A stretch of DNA of 64,000 nt from contig NZ_JALKCU010000001.1 of the NCBI RefSeq assembly GCF_023540835.1, positions 930,001 through 994,000 of the forward strand. Direction: 5' to 3'. Source of the DNA: Marivivens geojensis. Lineage in GTDB: Bacteria > Pseudomonadota > Alphaproteobacteria > Rhodobacterales > Rhodobacteraceae. The notes beneath the pieces were generated by a model. The model was not told the DNA's origin and did not search any database. It saw only the letters and a list, made by a program, of their open reading frames with translations. This document shows, piece by piece, positions 31,630 through 41,142 of the stretch. Within the stretch, counting starts at the first letter, position 1, and each line of letters opens with the position of its first letter. A program made the position numbers and the translations under genes.

Positions 31630-31662
31630 ATGGTACTAAGTTTTTACAAATTATGGTACTAG
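31630..31662 (+). promoter_or_regulatory. TGGTACTA arm-type repeats, right end of element 2
   Basis: ATGGTACTAA at 31630-31639 and ATGGTACTAG at 31653-31662. They match the left-end repeats at 16912-16942 and are direct repeats, as expected for binding by the element 2 integrase. Confidence 0.55.
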
Positions 31663-31730
31663 TCGCCATTCAGCTATTTTTTATTTTTTATTATTTATCA
31701 GGTATTTAAGTTACAATTTTTAACAATAGT

Positions 31731-31756
31731 GAGTCCGTGTGGGGGCACCACTTCTT
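31731..31756 (+). repeat. attR core of element 2
   Basis: Second copy of the 26-bp repeat, ending the island. It keeps only the T-loop-to-CCA end of tRNA-Thr (CCA at 31748-31750). Host DNA with host-like GC begins immediately after. Confidence 0.92.
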
Positions 31757-31813
31757 TCCCAAAATAGATCAACACTGTGCTGATTTACGGTCGGTTTTCC
31801 GTGAACGTCCGTC

Positions 31814-33127
31814 TTAGAATGTGAACGTCGCCTCGCAACCTTGATCCGATCCCGAACGCGGGGATGTGATAGAAAACTGGGCGTTGCTGCGTTCTGCGAT
31901 GATGTGGACGATAGAGAGGCCGAGGCCGGTGCCGTCGCCTGCGCCGCCGCCGCGCATAAACCGTTGTGACAAGCGGGCAAGTTTTTCGGCATCGACGACG
32001 GGGCAGTCGTTGGCGACGGTGAGGCGGTGATCCGAGTCGAGGGTGACGGAAATCTCGGTGCCTTCAGTCCGGTAACGCAGCGCGTTTTCGATCAGGTTTC
32101 GTACCACAATGCCCAGCGCATCAGGATCGAGGTCGGTCATCACTGCAGTGTCGGGTGAGCTAACGCGAACGGTCAGCTCAAGCTCGGTCCGTTTGAAATC
32201 ATCCACGATCATACCGATGACGAGTGCCGCATCCATTGGCTCCTCAACGCGGAGCTTTGCGCCTTCGGCGCGGGCCATTTGCATCAGTTTTTCGGCGTAG
32301 CGGTTCAGGCGCTTGAGCGTGGTTTCGATCTCTTTGGCCCGTGCGACGGCGACGGTGTCTTTGCTTTCTGCTTGTAGACGTTGTGCCTGTGCGATTGCGC
32401 CCGCAACAGGGGTGCGCAGCTCGTGGGCGGCATTCGCGGCAAAGTCGCGTTCGGCGGCAAAGCCAGCGTTGAGACGTTCCATCATGCGGTTCGTGCCGTC
32501 GACCATCGGTTTCAATTCACGCGGAAGATCGGCGATGTCGACGGGGGTGAGGTTCGCAGGGCCGCGCGTTTCAATCTCTTTGCGCAAGAGGCCAAGAGGG
32601 ACCAACCCGCGCCGCACGGCATAATATATAGCCACGAGGGTGAGGGGCACGACAAAGAGGAGCGGCAGTAAGAACGCCGTAATCGCGGTGTGGAGGATTT
32701 CTTGCCGTGTGTCCAACGGACGGGCTACAGCAATCACAGCGCCGCGCCGTTCGGGGGCCACGTAGAACCGATAGCCATCTCCATCCGAAAACCCCGTGCG
32801 CGTTGGGAAATCGATCGCCTTCGCACCCTCAGAGCGCAAGAGTAGGCCGCTGCGGTCGCGGATAATCTGAAACTCGACGTCGTCTGAATGATCCAGTCGC
32901 CCCAGATCGCGGGGGCGGTCGTCCTCGTGGTCGTCAAAGTGTTCATGCAAAACGATGGGCAGAATGCGGTCAGCTGCGGTGCGTAGGTCGCGGTCAAAGC
33001 CCTCGTTCACCTCGTGATACATCTGCTGGACGGTCACAACGGCCGCGCCGATCCACAAAACGGTGACCATGAGGCTGACCCAAAGGCCGATCCGCGCGAC
33101 AAGTGACAGGGGGCGCTTTATCATCAT
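31814..33127 (-). CDS. Sensor histidine kinase
   Basis: 437-aa membrane kinase of a two-component system: TM1 about 12-34, a periplasmic sensor part, TM2 about 148-170, then HAMP. The H-box AANAAHELRTP has H235, the N-box is VVRNLIENALRY and the ATP lid GTGLGLSIVHII. It overlaps the response regulator gene by 4 nt. The pair probably controls the divergent DUF2271-flavoreductase-ApbE genes, since paired direct repeats lie in between. The signal is unknown; the QseC/PmrB-like layout suggests a cation or metal. Confidence 0.92.
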   Translation of the reverse strand: MMIKRPLSLVARIGLWVSLMVTVLWIGAAVVTVQQMYHEVNEGFDRDLRTAADRILPIVLHEHFDDHEDDRPRDLGRLDHSDDVEFQIIRDRSGLLLRSEGAKAIDFPTRTGFSDGDGYRFYVAPERRGAVIAVARPLDTRQEILHTAITAFLLPLLFVVPLTLVAIYYAVRRGLVPLGLLRKEIETRGPANLTPVDIADLPRELKPMVDGTNRMMERLNAGFAAERDFAANAAHELRTPVAGAIAQAQRLQAESKDTVAVARAKEIETTLKRLNRYAEKLMQMARAEGAKLRVEEPMDAALVIGMIVDDFKRTELELTVRVSSPDTAVMTDLDPDALGIVVRNLIENALRYRTEGTEISVTLDSDHRLTVANDCPVVDAEKLARLSQRFMRGGGAGDGTGLGLSIVHIIAERSNAQFSITSPRSGSDQGCEATFTF

Positions 33128-33783
33128 GGTTGCCCCAAACGGTAACCAAGGCCACGTTCGGTCAGGATCACGTCTTTGCCAATCTTTTTGCGCAGATGGC
33201 TGATGTGGACCTCGATCGTGTTCGGTCCGACGCTTGTATCGAAATTCGACAGCACTTCTTCGATCTGGCTCTTGCCGACCACTTGGTTCGGGCGCTGGAG
33301 GAGCGCCTCAAAGATAGCCCATTCACGATTGGTCAGCGCGATTTTGACGCCAGACTTTAGAACTGTTCGCCCCGCAATATCGATATCCAGATCGCCATGA
33401 ATGATCAGCGGGTTCGGGTTTCCAGTATAACGGCGCGAGACAGATCCGATGCGGGCCGAGAGTTCGCTGAGGTCAAAGGGTTTGACCAGATAATCGTCTG
33501 CACCTGACTGTAGCCCCGCGATGCGGTCAGAGACTTGATCCAAGGCGGTGATAATGATGACAGGTGTTGCATCGCCGCGGGACCGCAGGGATTTGAGAAA
33601 CGGAATGCCGCGCCCATCGGGCAAAAGTAAATCCAAAAGGATTAAATCGAACGGAAACGCCATTAGTGCCGACTGCGCCTCGTCCAAGGTTGTGACCCGA
33701 TCCACGCTGTGCCCATCGGCCATGATTTGATCCGCCACCGCAGGGCCGAGCACCAAATCATCTTCCACCAGCAAAACGCGCAT
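33124..33783 (-). CDS. OmpR-family response regulator
   Basis: 219 aa. The receiver domain has phospho-acceptor D51 (LILLDLLLPDG) and Lys in VKPFDLSEL; the C-terminal winged helix shows LTNREWAIFEALLQRP and VEVHISHLRKKIG-type sequence. Closest in style to QseB/TctD regulators, which bind tandem direct repeats. Its start faces the CTGAAG/CTTCAG repeats at 33828-33876. Confidence 0.93.
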   Translation of the reverse strand: MRVLLVEDDLVLGPAVADQIMADGHSVDRVTTLDEAQSALMAFPFDLILLDLLLPDGRGIPFLKSLRSRGDATPVIIITALDQVSDRIAGLQSGADDYLVKPFDLSELSARIGSVSRRYTGNPNPLIIHGDLDIDIAGRTVLKSGVKIALTNREWAIFEALLQRPNQVVGKSQIEEVLSNFDTSVGPNTIEVHISHLRKKIGKDVILTERGLGYRLGQP

Positions 33784-33827
33784 GTCGCACTCCGTTCATT
33801 ATCTAAGGATTACACTCTCTTGTGAAC

Positions 33828-33876
33828 CTGAAGACAAGCTGAAGACGCTTTTGAGAAACCTTCAGTTTCGCTTCAG
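33828..33876. promoter_or_regulatory. Tandem 11-bp-phased operator repeats
   Basis: CTGAAG at 33828-33833 and 33839-33844; its reverse complement CTTCAG at 33860-33865 and 33871-33876. Each pair has 11-bp phasing, as preferred by OmpR-family dimers. The two pairs point in opposite directions and lie between the regulator and the divergent operon. Probable binding site of the adjacent regulator. Confidence 0.65.
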
Positions 33877-33937
33877 TTTCGTTGTCGATAAGGCAATCGA
33901 TAACTGGGCCATGAGCCCAATCTGACGGAGAACACAG

Positions 33938-34408
33938 ATGAAATTTTTGACACCCGCTCTTGTCGCAACAACCGCACTTGTTGCCCCGTCGTTTGCCTCT
34001 GCGGCGCAGGCGACATTGACCACACATATGCGTAACTACGGCGGCGAAGATGCGTACCTCGGCTATTATCTCACCGATGCGAGCGGCCAATACGTGCGTC
34101 ACCTCTGGATCGCGTCGGGGAAATCGCGCTGGTGGGATCACCTGAGCGGTTGGTATGTGGGGACAGGCGGCTCGAGCAGCGAAATTTCGGGTCTTTCTGG
34201 TGCGAGCCTCGGTTCGGGCAGGACCCGTGAGATTACCGTCGATGTCGAGGATGCCTTGATCAACGCTGGCTATCAAATCCGTGTCGACGTTGCTGTCGAA
34301 CATATGCCCAATAGCCCCGCTGAAATCATTGTGCCGCTGGATGACGCAAATAAAGGTCAGTCGGTTCCGGGTCGCGGATATATCGCTACCTTTACCTTCG
34401 ATATGTGA
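33938..34408 (+). CDS. Periplasmic DUF2271 protein
   Basis: 156 aa with a signal peptide (about 1-23, APSFASA). The mature part (HMRNYGGEDAYLGYYLTDA ... LWIASGKSRWW) is DUF2271, a small periplasmic domain usually encoded with PepSY and ApbE proteins. Role unknown; probably a substrate or partner of the redox system. First gene of a three-gene operon with the flavoreductase and apbE. Confidence 0.82.
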   Translation: MKFLTPALVATTALVAPSFASAAQATLTTHMRNYGGEDAYLGYYLTDASGQYVRHLWIASGKSRWWDHLSGWYVGTGGSSSEISGLSGASLGSGRTREITVDVEDALINAGYQIRVDVAVEHMPNSPAEIIVPLDDANKGQSVPGRGYIATFTFDM

Positions 34409-34417
34409 GGTCTTTGA

Positions 34418-36613
34418 ATGTTCCGCGCTTTCCACCGTTGGGCAGGTGTCTCTGCCTCTCTCTTGCTGGTGATTGTGGCCCTGACGGGCGCGATCCTGTC
34501 GATCTTTCCACTACTGTCAGCCGACCGTACGGCGGCGCGGTTGAATGCAGGAGATTTGGTGGTTTCCATCCAGCAAGCAGTTCCTGGCGCGGAACAAATT
34601 GTCGTTGATGATAACGGTGTTATGTCCGCCGTATCGTTTGGTGCAAACGGGTTAGAGCAGACTCTTATCGACCCTGCCACCGGCGCGGCGATGGGGGCGG
34701 TGCAAAGTAGCCAACTAGAGCTTTGGTTCGAAAATCTGCACCGTGCGCTCTTTCTCTCTGATGCTGGCCACGTGACTGTTCTGGTCATCACCGTTGCAAT
34801 GGTGATCCTGACGATCTCTGGGTACTTCCTTGCAGCCCGTCGCATGGGCGGCTGGCGCAAGCTAATCTCTCGTGATCGTGGTGATGGGGCGGGCGGTCTG
34901 CACCTGAAAATCGCTCGGATTGCTGGAATCGGTTTACTGATCTCGTCGATCTCTGGCGTGTGGATGGGGGCCTCGACGCTCGGCCTGATCCCTGAAACCT
35001 CGCCCTATCCTGCATGGCCATCTGTGATCAGCACTGAGGCCGCATTGCCCGCCGATCAACTGACAGCTCTCACTGCGATTGACGGCGATACCATACGCCA
35101 AATCACCATCCCCCGTGCTGGTATCGCGGGCCAAGCATATATGGTCGAGACCGATGCAGGTGCGGGCTATGTTGATCCCGCTACGGGCGAGATGCTGACA
35201 TGGGATCAACGCTCCCTTTGGTCCAAGGTTATGGACCTGATGCATCTGTTGCATACAGGGCAGGGCGCTTCGATCCTTGGTCTCGTGCTGGGTCTCATGT
35301 CATTGGCTGTTCCGGTTCTGACGGGATCTGGTCTTTTGGTTTGGCTCGCCGGTCGAAACCGCGGTCCAAAGTTACACAACACGGACGCAGCAAAGGCCGA
35401 TGTGATCCTGTTGGTCGGATCAGAAACAGGCACAACGGCGCGGTTTGCGCGTGCGGCGGCGCTCTGGCTGCAAGGGCAGGGGCAGATGACGCATATCGCC
35501 GATATGAACGACTTTGCGCCTGAAACATACGCTGAGGCCCAATCGATCATCCTTTGTGCTGCGACCTATGGTGAAGGGGACGCGCCCCATTCCGCATCGG
35601 ATTTTTGCGAGGCTATCGCAACGGCACGCCCCCTTCTGACGCCGATTTCCATCGTTGGCTTCGGGGACTCTTCCTACCCAGAGTTCTGCGGCTATGCCCG
35701 CAAAGTAGCAGAAACCCTGCGCGAGCGTGGCTGGTCTGTGCCGACGGATATTCACCTCGTTGACCGCCAATCGGTTCAGGATTTCGCGACATGGGGCCGT
35801 GATTATGCGGCGGCATTCGGTCTGCCCGAACCCGACCTTGCCACCATGGTTGATCCGCAGCCGACGACTGATCTGACCCTGATCTCTAAACGCACCTACG
35901 GCGAAGAGGACCAAGCCCCGATGGCCGTCCTGCGTTTTGCCCTGCCGAAACGGTCTGTCCTTGATCGTTTGATGCGGCGCGGCTTTGCGGGCTTCGAGGC
36001 GGGCGATCTGTTGAACATCGTCCCTCAAGGCGACCCAAGCCCACGGTCCTATTCGCTGGCTTCGGCGTCCAAGGACGGCTTTGTCGAAATCTGCGTCCGC
36101 AAAGCGCCGGGTGGTCTGTGCTCGGGGCAACTCTACGCGCTAGAGGTGGGTGAGACGGTCCACGCCTATGTCTCGACCAACGCGGCCTTCCACGCGCCCA
36201 AAGGGGATGCGCCATTGGTGCTGATTGGTGCGGGTGCTGGCGTCGGGGCTTTGGCGGGCTTTATTCGGGCGAACGCTGCCCACCGTCCTGTTCACATGTA
36301 TTTTGGTGTCCGCAGTCGTCGTGGCGGCTATGCCTATGATGACGATTTTGCGGCATGGGAAACGGACGGGCGGTTGACCTCGCTGACGCTCGCGCTGTCG
36401 CGTGGTGCGAAACCTCGCTACGTGCAGAATGCGGTCGTGGATGACGCTGTGCGCATTGCTGACCTGATCAATACGGGTGCGCAGATTTTGATTTGTGGCG
36501 GACGCGATATGGGTGACGGTGTCAAAGCGGCGCTCGACGATATCCTCACTCCGCTTGGCCTGAGTGTTGACGCGCTTAAGGCCGAAGGACGGTATGCTGC
36601 CGATGTGTTCTGA
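34418..36613 (+). CDS. PepSY membrane protein fused to flavodoxin-type reductase
   Basis: 731 aa. The N-terminal PepSY-TM part (about 1-310) has several membrane segments. A flavodoxin domain follows (VGSETGTTARFARAAALWL, about 330-475), then a CysJ-like ferredoxin reductase module (RSYSLASASKDG for FAD, GAGAGVGALAG for NADPH, ICGGRDMGDGV near the C-terminus). It likely passes NADPH electrons across the membrane to periplasmic flavin or metal. ApbE next door would attach FMN to an exported partner. Function is inferred from domains. Confidence 0.88.
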   Translation: MFRAFHRWAGVSASLLLVIVALTGAILSIFPLLSADRTAARLNAGDLVVSIQQAVPGAEQIVVDDNGVMSAVSFGANGLEQTLIDPATGAAMGAVQSSQLELWFENLHRALFLSDAGHVTVLVITVAMVILTISGYFLAARRMGGWRKLISRDRGDGAGGLHLKIARIAGIGLLISSISGVWMGASTLGLIPETSPYPAWPSVISTEAALPADQLTALTAIDGDTIRQITIPRAGIAGQAYMVETDAGAGYVDPATGEMLTWDQRSLWSKVMDLMHLLHTGQGASILGLVLGLMSLAVPVLTGSGLLVWLAGRNRGPKLHNTDAAKADVILLVGSETGTTARFARAAALWLQGQGQMTHIADMNDFAPETYAEAQSIILCAATYGEGDAPHSASDFCEAIATARPLLTPISIVGFGDSSYPEFCGYARKVAETLRERGWSVPTDIHLVDRQSVQDFATWGRDYAAAFGLPEPDLATMVDPQPTTDLTLISKRTYGEEDQAPMAVLRFALPKRSVLDRLMRRGFAGFEAGDLLNIVPQGDPSPRSYSLASASKDGFVEICVRKAPGGLCSGQLYALEVGETVHAYVSTNAAFHAPKGDAPLVLIGAGAGVGALAGFIRANAAHRPVHMYFGVRSRRGGYAYDDDFAAWETDGRLTSLTLALSRGAKPRYVQNAVVDDAVRIADLINTGAQILICGGRDMGDGVKAALDDILTPLGLSVDALKAEGRYAADVF

Positions 36614-37502
36614 TCGCTGTCATAACCTTTCGGGTGAAACGATGGGCACGGCCCGCTGGCATGCGCAATTCTGGCTGCCAGAGGGCGTGGACCCATCCCC
36701 CTATCAATCAGCGTTCCAAGAGGCGGTGGACACCGTGGACGCCCAGATGTCCCTTTGGAAACCGCAGAGTGACCTGTGTCGTTTGAATGCTGCACCTGTT
36801 GGGGAATGGGTCACTGTGCCCTTCGCGCTTTTTACTGTTCTGGATCAGGCGCTGACCATCGGGCGGCTGTCGGGCGGCGCGTTTGATATTGCCGTTGGTC
36901 GCGCGGTCGAGGCATGGGGGTTTGGCCCCAAATCTGCCGATGCGGATCATTTGAGCCAGATGATCGGCGACGCATCGCATATCGCGGCCCATGACGCGGT
37001 TGAACTGGATACAGAGGGCCTTCGGGTTCGCAAAAAACATTCTGTGCACTTGGACCTGAATGGTATTGCCAAAGGATACGGCACCGACTGCCTTATCGAC
37101 GCGGCCCGCGGTTTGGACGTGTCATCTATTTGCGCGGGGATCGACGGTGACCTGCGCGCCATCGGCACCAAACCTGACGGTGGGTTCTGGCCCATCGCGA
37201 TTGAGGCCCCCGACTACGACCGCCGCGCGATCCATTCCGTTGTCGAAGTGACCGACGTCGCCGTTGCCACCTCTGGCGACTATCGCCACTGGATTACGGT
37301 CGGGGACAAACGGCTGTCTCATACCATCAACCCAAGGCAGGGCATCCCCCTTACCGATGGTCCTGCGTCCGTCACCGTTTTGGATGAAACCTGCATGGCA
37401 GCAGATGCTTGGGCCACGGCATTAATGGTCATGGGCAAAGAGGCGGGAACGCTCTTTGCGCGGACGAACGGCATTAAGGCGATGTACCTCGAACGCGCCT
37501 GA
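36594..37502 (+). CDS. apbE: FAD:protein FMN transferase
   Basis: 302 aa from ATG 36594, which follows GAAGGACGG; the frame is open slightly further upstream. Family motifs: DLNGIAKGYGTD, AGIDGDLRAIG and HTINPRQGIPLTDG, plus the C-terminal TCMAADAWATAL with the metal-binding Asp. It transfers FMN onto Thr/Ser of periplasmic flavoproteins. Overlaps the flavoreductase gene by 20 nt, so they work together. Confidence 0.92.
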   Translation: MLPMCSDRCHNLSGETMGTARWHAQFWLPEGVDPSPYQSAFQEAVDTVDAQMSLWKPQSDLCRLNAAPVGEWVTVPFALFTVLDQALTIGRLSGGAFDIAVGRAVEAWGFGPKSADADHLSQMIGDASHIAAHDAVELDTEGLRVRKKHSVHLDLNGIAKGYGTDCLIDAARGLDVSSICAGIDGDLRAIGTKPDGGFWPIAIEAPDYDRRAIHSVVEVTDVAVATSGDYRHWITVGDKRLSHTINPRQGIPLTDGPASVTVLDETCMAADAWATALMVMGKEAGTLFARTNGIKAMYLERA

Positions 37503-37886
37503 GTCGGGATGCGCGCCCCGAGATTGGCGTTCTCCCTCTGGTTTCTTGCACGAACGTGTAGGTTGATACCGCATTTGCGTGCGGCGCTACCCCATGCGCA
37601 CGCATGAAGTGATCACGTTAAGGGTGTATATTCAAAGTGTTCCTACCTCTTAACTAGTCCTGCTCATGTTCGCATTTTACGTAGTCCCCCTCGCGTTTGT
37701 TTCTGTTTTCCTTCCCAGTGACGCGAACATGAGCAGTGGTTTAGAGGTGCCAGACCCATACACGATCAGCGCTGATACTGACCTCGCGCAGGGTCCCCAT
37801 TTCCCCTCCGTCACGTTCGAATTCTGATCGGCGCTTGTCCCTTTGGTGTCTCTGCGGTCTACTGGCCAAAAGACCGGAGCGAAGAC
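37503..37886. other. 384-bp gap with a 14-bp spaced inverted repeat
   Basis: No gene seen. CTGCTCATGTTCGC at 37660-37673 and its exact inverse GCGAACATGAGCAG at 37733-37746 are 59 bp apart, enclosing a pyrimidine-rich stretch. This may form a long hairpin after apbE or mark a regulatory site before the adenine deaminase gene. Confidence 0.5.
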
Positions 37887-39581
37887 ATGGCCGACTTAGA
37901 AACCCGTATTGCCCAAGGGCGAGGTGACGCACCCGCCGATATCGTCCTACGTGGGGGCGAGGTTCTATGCGTCGTCACAGGGGCGCGGATTTTGGGCGAC
38001 GTCGCGATTTGCGGCGATACCATTGTTGGGATCGGAGCTGACTATGAGGGCAAAGAGGTCATCGACGTGTCGGGCCTCACGCTGGTGCCTGGGTTTATCG
38101 ACACGCACCTCCATATCGAAAGCAGCCTCGTAACGCCGTTCGAATTCGACCGCTGTGTTGCGCCGCGTGGGGTGACAACGGCGATCTGTGACCCGCATGA
38201 GATCGCCAATGTCATCGGGCTAGAAGGCATCCGCTATTTTCAGGCGGCCTCTGAACGCACTGTCATGGATATCAAGGTCCAGTTGTCGTCCTGCGTGCCG
38301 TCCTCGCATATGGAAACGGCAGGGGCGCGGCTCTTGGCGGATGATATTGCGCAGGTCATGGGGCATCCGTCGAACATCGGACTGGCAGAGTTCATGAATT
38401 ACCCCGGTGTGATCCACCGCGATCGCGACTGCATGGATAAAATCCGGCTGTTTGAGGGTGGCCATATCGACGGGCATTGCCCGCAACTGTCGGGTAAAGA
38501 CCTCAACGCTTATGTCGCCGCAGGCATCCGCACCGAACACGAGGCCACAACTGCTGAAGAGGCCATTGAGAAGTTGCAAAAAGGCATGCGCGTCTTGATC
38601 CGCGAAGGGTCGGTTTCCAAGGATATGATCGCGCTGCAACCCGTGCTGACTGATATCACCTCGGCCTATATGTGCCTCTGCACGGATGACCGTAACCCTC
38701 TCGATATCGATGAATATGGGCATTTGGACTATATGATCCGTAGTCTGATCGCCCGAGGCAGCCCCATCACCGCGGTCTACCGCGCGGCCTCCCTGTCTGC
38801 GGCCGAGGCCTTTGGTCTAAAGGATCGTGGTCAGATCGCGCCCGGGAAGCGCGCTGATATTGTCGCTGTGCGTGATCTATCGGCTTGCGATGCGCAATTG
38901 GTGCTTTGTGGTGGGAAGGTCGTAAACGATGCCGCCTTTGCCGCGCGGGACATCATCTCGCCCGTAGGCCGCAATTCGGTCAAGGCCCCGACCGTCACGC
39001 CCGATCATTTCCGCCACGGTGGAAACAACCCCGAGACGCCTGTGATTGGTATCCTTGAGGGAAAAATCATCACCGAATTCCTGCGCGAGGACATTCCCAG
39101 CACCGATGGCGACAAACGCCCTGACATCGCCCGCGATCTGATCCGCATCGCAGTGATCGAACGGCACGGGGTTAACGGCAACTCTGCCACGGGCTTTGTC
39201 AAAGGGTTCGGGCTGAAGTCTGGGGCGATTGCCTCGACCGTTTGTCACGACCACCACAATATTGCGGTCGTTGGCGCGGATTACGACGATATGGCGCTGG
39301 CCGCGAACCGCTTGGGTCAGATCGAAGGCGGTTTCGTTGTGGTTCAGGATGGCAAAATCCTTGCCGAGCTTGCGCTACCTGTCGCAGGTCTCATGAGCCT
39401 TCTGTCGTTCGAAGAGGTCCGCGATCAACTGATCCCGCTCAGGGCTGCTGCGCATTCATTGGGCGTCACGCTCGAAGAGCCGTTCTTGCAACTGGCTTTC
39501 CTCGCCCTGCCTGTGATCCCCGCATTGAAAATCACCGATCGCGGGATGGTCGATGTTCATAAGTTCGAGCTGATTTCCTAA
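37887..39581 (+). CDS. ade: Adenine deaminase
   Basis: 564-aa metal-dependent amidohydrolase converting adenine to hypoxanthine and ammonia. Conserved: [20 protein letters not shown] near residue 70, CDPHEIANV, and the C-terminal adenine deaminase domain ([30 protein letters not shown]). Ammonia release fits with the urease genes downstream as nitrogen scavenging. Start ATG at 37887 after GGAGCGAAG. Confidence 0.93.
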   Translation: MADLETRIAQGRGDAPADIVLRGGEVLCVVTGARILGDVAICGDTIVGIGADYEGKEVIDVSGLTLVPGFIDTHLHIESSLVTPFEFDRCVAPRGVTTAICDPHEIANVIGLEGIRYFQAASERTVMDIKVQLSSCVPSSHMETAGARLLADDIAQVMGHPSNIGLAEFMNYPGVIHRDRDCMDKIRLFEGGHIDGHCPQLSGKDLNAYVAAGIRTEHEATTAEEAIEKLQKGMRVLIREGSVSKDMIALQPVLTDITSAYMCLCTDDRNPLDIDEYGHLDYMIRSLIARGSPITAVYRAASLSAAEAFGLKDRGQIAPGKRADIVAVRDLSACDAQLVLCGGKVVNDAAFAARDIISPVGRNSVKAPTVTPDHFRHGGNNPETPVIGILEGKIITEFLREDIPSTDGDKRPDIARDLIRIAVIERHGVNGNSATGFVKGFGLKSGAIASTVCHDHHNIAVVGADYDDMALAANRLGQIEGGFVVVQDGKILAELALPVAGLMSLLSFEEVRDQLIPLRAAAHSLGVTLEEPFLQLAFLALPVIPALKITDRGMVDVHKFELIS

Positions 39582-39717
39582 CTGCCTATTTTTTCACCAA
39601 AACGCCTCAAAACAGGCAATTGGCGGGCTGTCTGCCTATGAATTAAGCGCCCCGCGCGGCGCCGCCTTTTCCCCGTCGCGGGCCTCTGTCTAGCTACCCG
39701 AGCAAGTGGGGAACGGG

Positions 39718-40515
39718 ATGCTGGACGCGACACATCAGGTCAAATTGCAACGCGCCAAAGGGCGGGTAGTGGCTGGGTTTTCTGGCCCCGACAATCGCCT
39801 GCGCGACTTGCATCAGTCTGGTAGCCTAAAGGCGCTGCTCCCCCGTAATCACGCGCCCGTGCCAGACGTTGTCTTGGTGAATACCGCAGGCGGTTTGACG
39901 GGCGGGGATGACTACCGCATCGACATTCACGCCCATGACGGCGCGTCTGCCACCGTTGCCACGCAAACGGCTGAGCGGGTTTATAAAGCGTCCCAAGGGG
40001 TGGCGCGGATGGATGTCCATCTGACGGCCAAAGGGGGCGCGACGGTCCATTGGATGCCGCAAGAAACCATCCTCTTTGACCAAAGTACGATTGCCCGCAC
40101 GATTTCAGCCGACCTTGATGCGGATAGCCGTTTGCTGATCGTAGAACCCGTGATCTTTGGCCGTAAGGCGATGGGCGAAACGCTGCAAACTGTGTCCTTT
40201 AGCGACCAGTGGCGCATCCGCGTGGAAGGTCATTTGATCCATGCCGAGGCCACCCGCATCACTGGCGATTTCTCACGGTATCAGGGGATCGGCTGCCTCA
40301 ACGGTGCCCGCGCAACGGCGACCATCCTTTATGTCGGCCCTGATGCGATGGATCGTCTCGATGAGGCCCGCGCGCTGGGCGTTCCCGCCACGGCTTGGGG
40401 TGGGAAACTGGTCGTGCGGTTGATGCATGACGATGCCCGCGCCCTGCGCCGTCAACTGACCGAATTTCTACGTAATTTCCGCGGCTGCGATCTGCCCCGC
40501 GTTTGGACAATGTAA
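39718..40515 (+). CDS. ureD: Urease accessory protein UreD
   Basis: 265 aa from ATG 39718 (a GTG in frame at 39706 is less likely). The UreD signature is visible: PDVVLVNTAGGLTGGDDY and TVATQTAERVYKA, plus WMPQETILFD. Membrane-free chaperone that with UreF and UreG loads nickel into apourease. First gene of ureDABCEFG; ureA follows after 9 bp. Confidence 0.94.
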   Translation: MLDATHQVKLQRAKGRVVAGFSGPDNRLRDLHQSGSLKALLPRNHAPVPDVVLVNTAGGLTGGDDYRIDIHAHDGASATVATQTAERVYKASQGVARMDVHLTAKGGATVHWMPQETILFDQSTIARTISADLDADSRLLIVEPVIFGRKAMGETLQTVSFSDQWRIRVEGHLIHAEATRITGDFSRYQGIGCLNGARATATILYVGPDAMDRLDEARALGVPATAWGGKLVVRLMHDDARALRRQLTEFLRNFRGCDLPRVWTM

Positions 40516-40524
40516 GGAGGCACG

Positions 40525-40827
40525 ATGAACCTCACTCCTCGTGAAAAAGATAAACTGCTGGTCGCTATGGCCGCCATCGTCGCCCGTAAGCGGCTGGAAC
40601 GGGGTGTCAAACTGAACCACCCCGAGGCCATCGCCCTCATCACCGATTTCGTCGTTGAAGGCGCACGAGATGGTCGTTCGGTCGCGGATTTGATGGAGGC
40701 TGGCGCTCATGTCGTCACCCGCGAGATGTGCATGGATGGCATCGCAGAGATGATCCACGACGTTCAGGTCGAAGCGACGTTCCCAGACGGCACCAAGCTC
40801 GTCACCGTTCACCATCCCATTCGATAA
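40525..40827 (+). CDS. ureA: Urease gamma subunit
   Basis: 100 aa; begins [20 protein letters not shown] and contains [21 protein letters not shown], typical of UreA. Part of the (alpha-beta-gamma)3 cytoplasmic enzyme that hydrolyses urea to ammonia and carbamate. Preceded by a strong AAGGAGG. Confidence 0.97.
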   Translation: MNLTPREKDKLLVAMAAIVARKRLERGVKLNHPEAIALITDFVVEGARDGRSVADLMEAGAHVVTREMCMDGIAEMIHDVQVEATFPDGTKLVTVHHPIR

Positions 40828-40836
40828 GAGGCGCCC

Positions 40837-41142
40837 ATGATCCCCGGAGAAATCATGCCCAAAGCGGGCGATATCGAACTGAACGCAGGTGCGCCTGTGA
40901 CAACGCTTTTGGTGGCGAATACGGGCGACCGTCCTGTGCAGGTCGGCAGCCACTACCACTTTGCCGAAACCAACCCCGCGCTGTCCTTTGACCGCGATGC
41001 TGCACGTGGTCTGCGTCTCGACATCGCCGCAGGTACAGCTGTGCGGTTTGAACCGGGGCAAGAACGCGAAGTGTCCCTGATCCCTTTGTCGGGCGACCGT
41101 CGGGTTTACGGCTTTAACCAACACGTAATGGGAGACCTCTGA
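40837..41142 (+). CDS. ureB: Urease beta subunit
   Basis: 101 aa; [18 protein letters not shown] start and [18 protein letters not shown] are diagnostic of UreB. Non-catalytic structural subunit. Its stop overlaps the ureC ATG (TGATG), so beta and alpha subunits are translated together. Confidence 0.97.
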   Translation: MIPGEIMPKAGDIELNAGAPVTTLLVANTGDRPVQVGSHYHFAETNPALSFDRDAARGLRLDIAAGTAVRFEPGQEREVSLIPLSGDRRVYGFNQHVMGDL

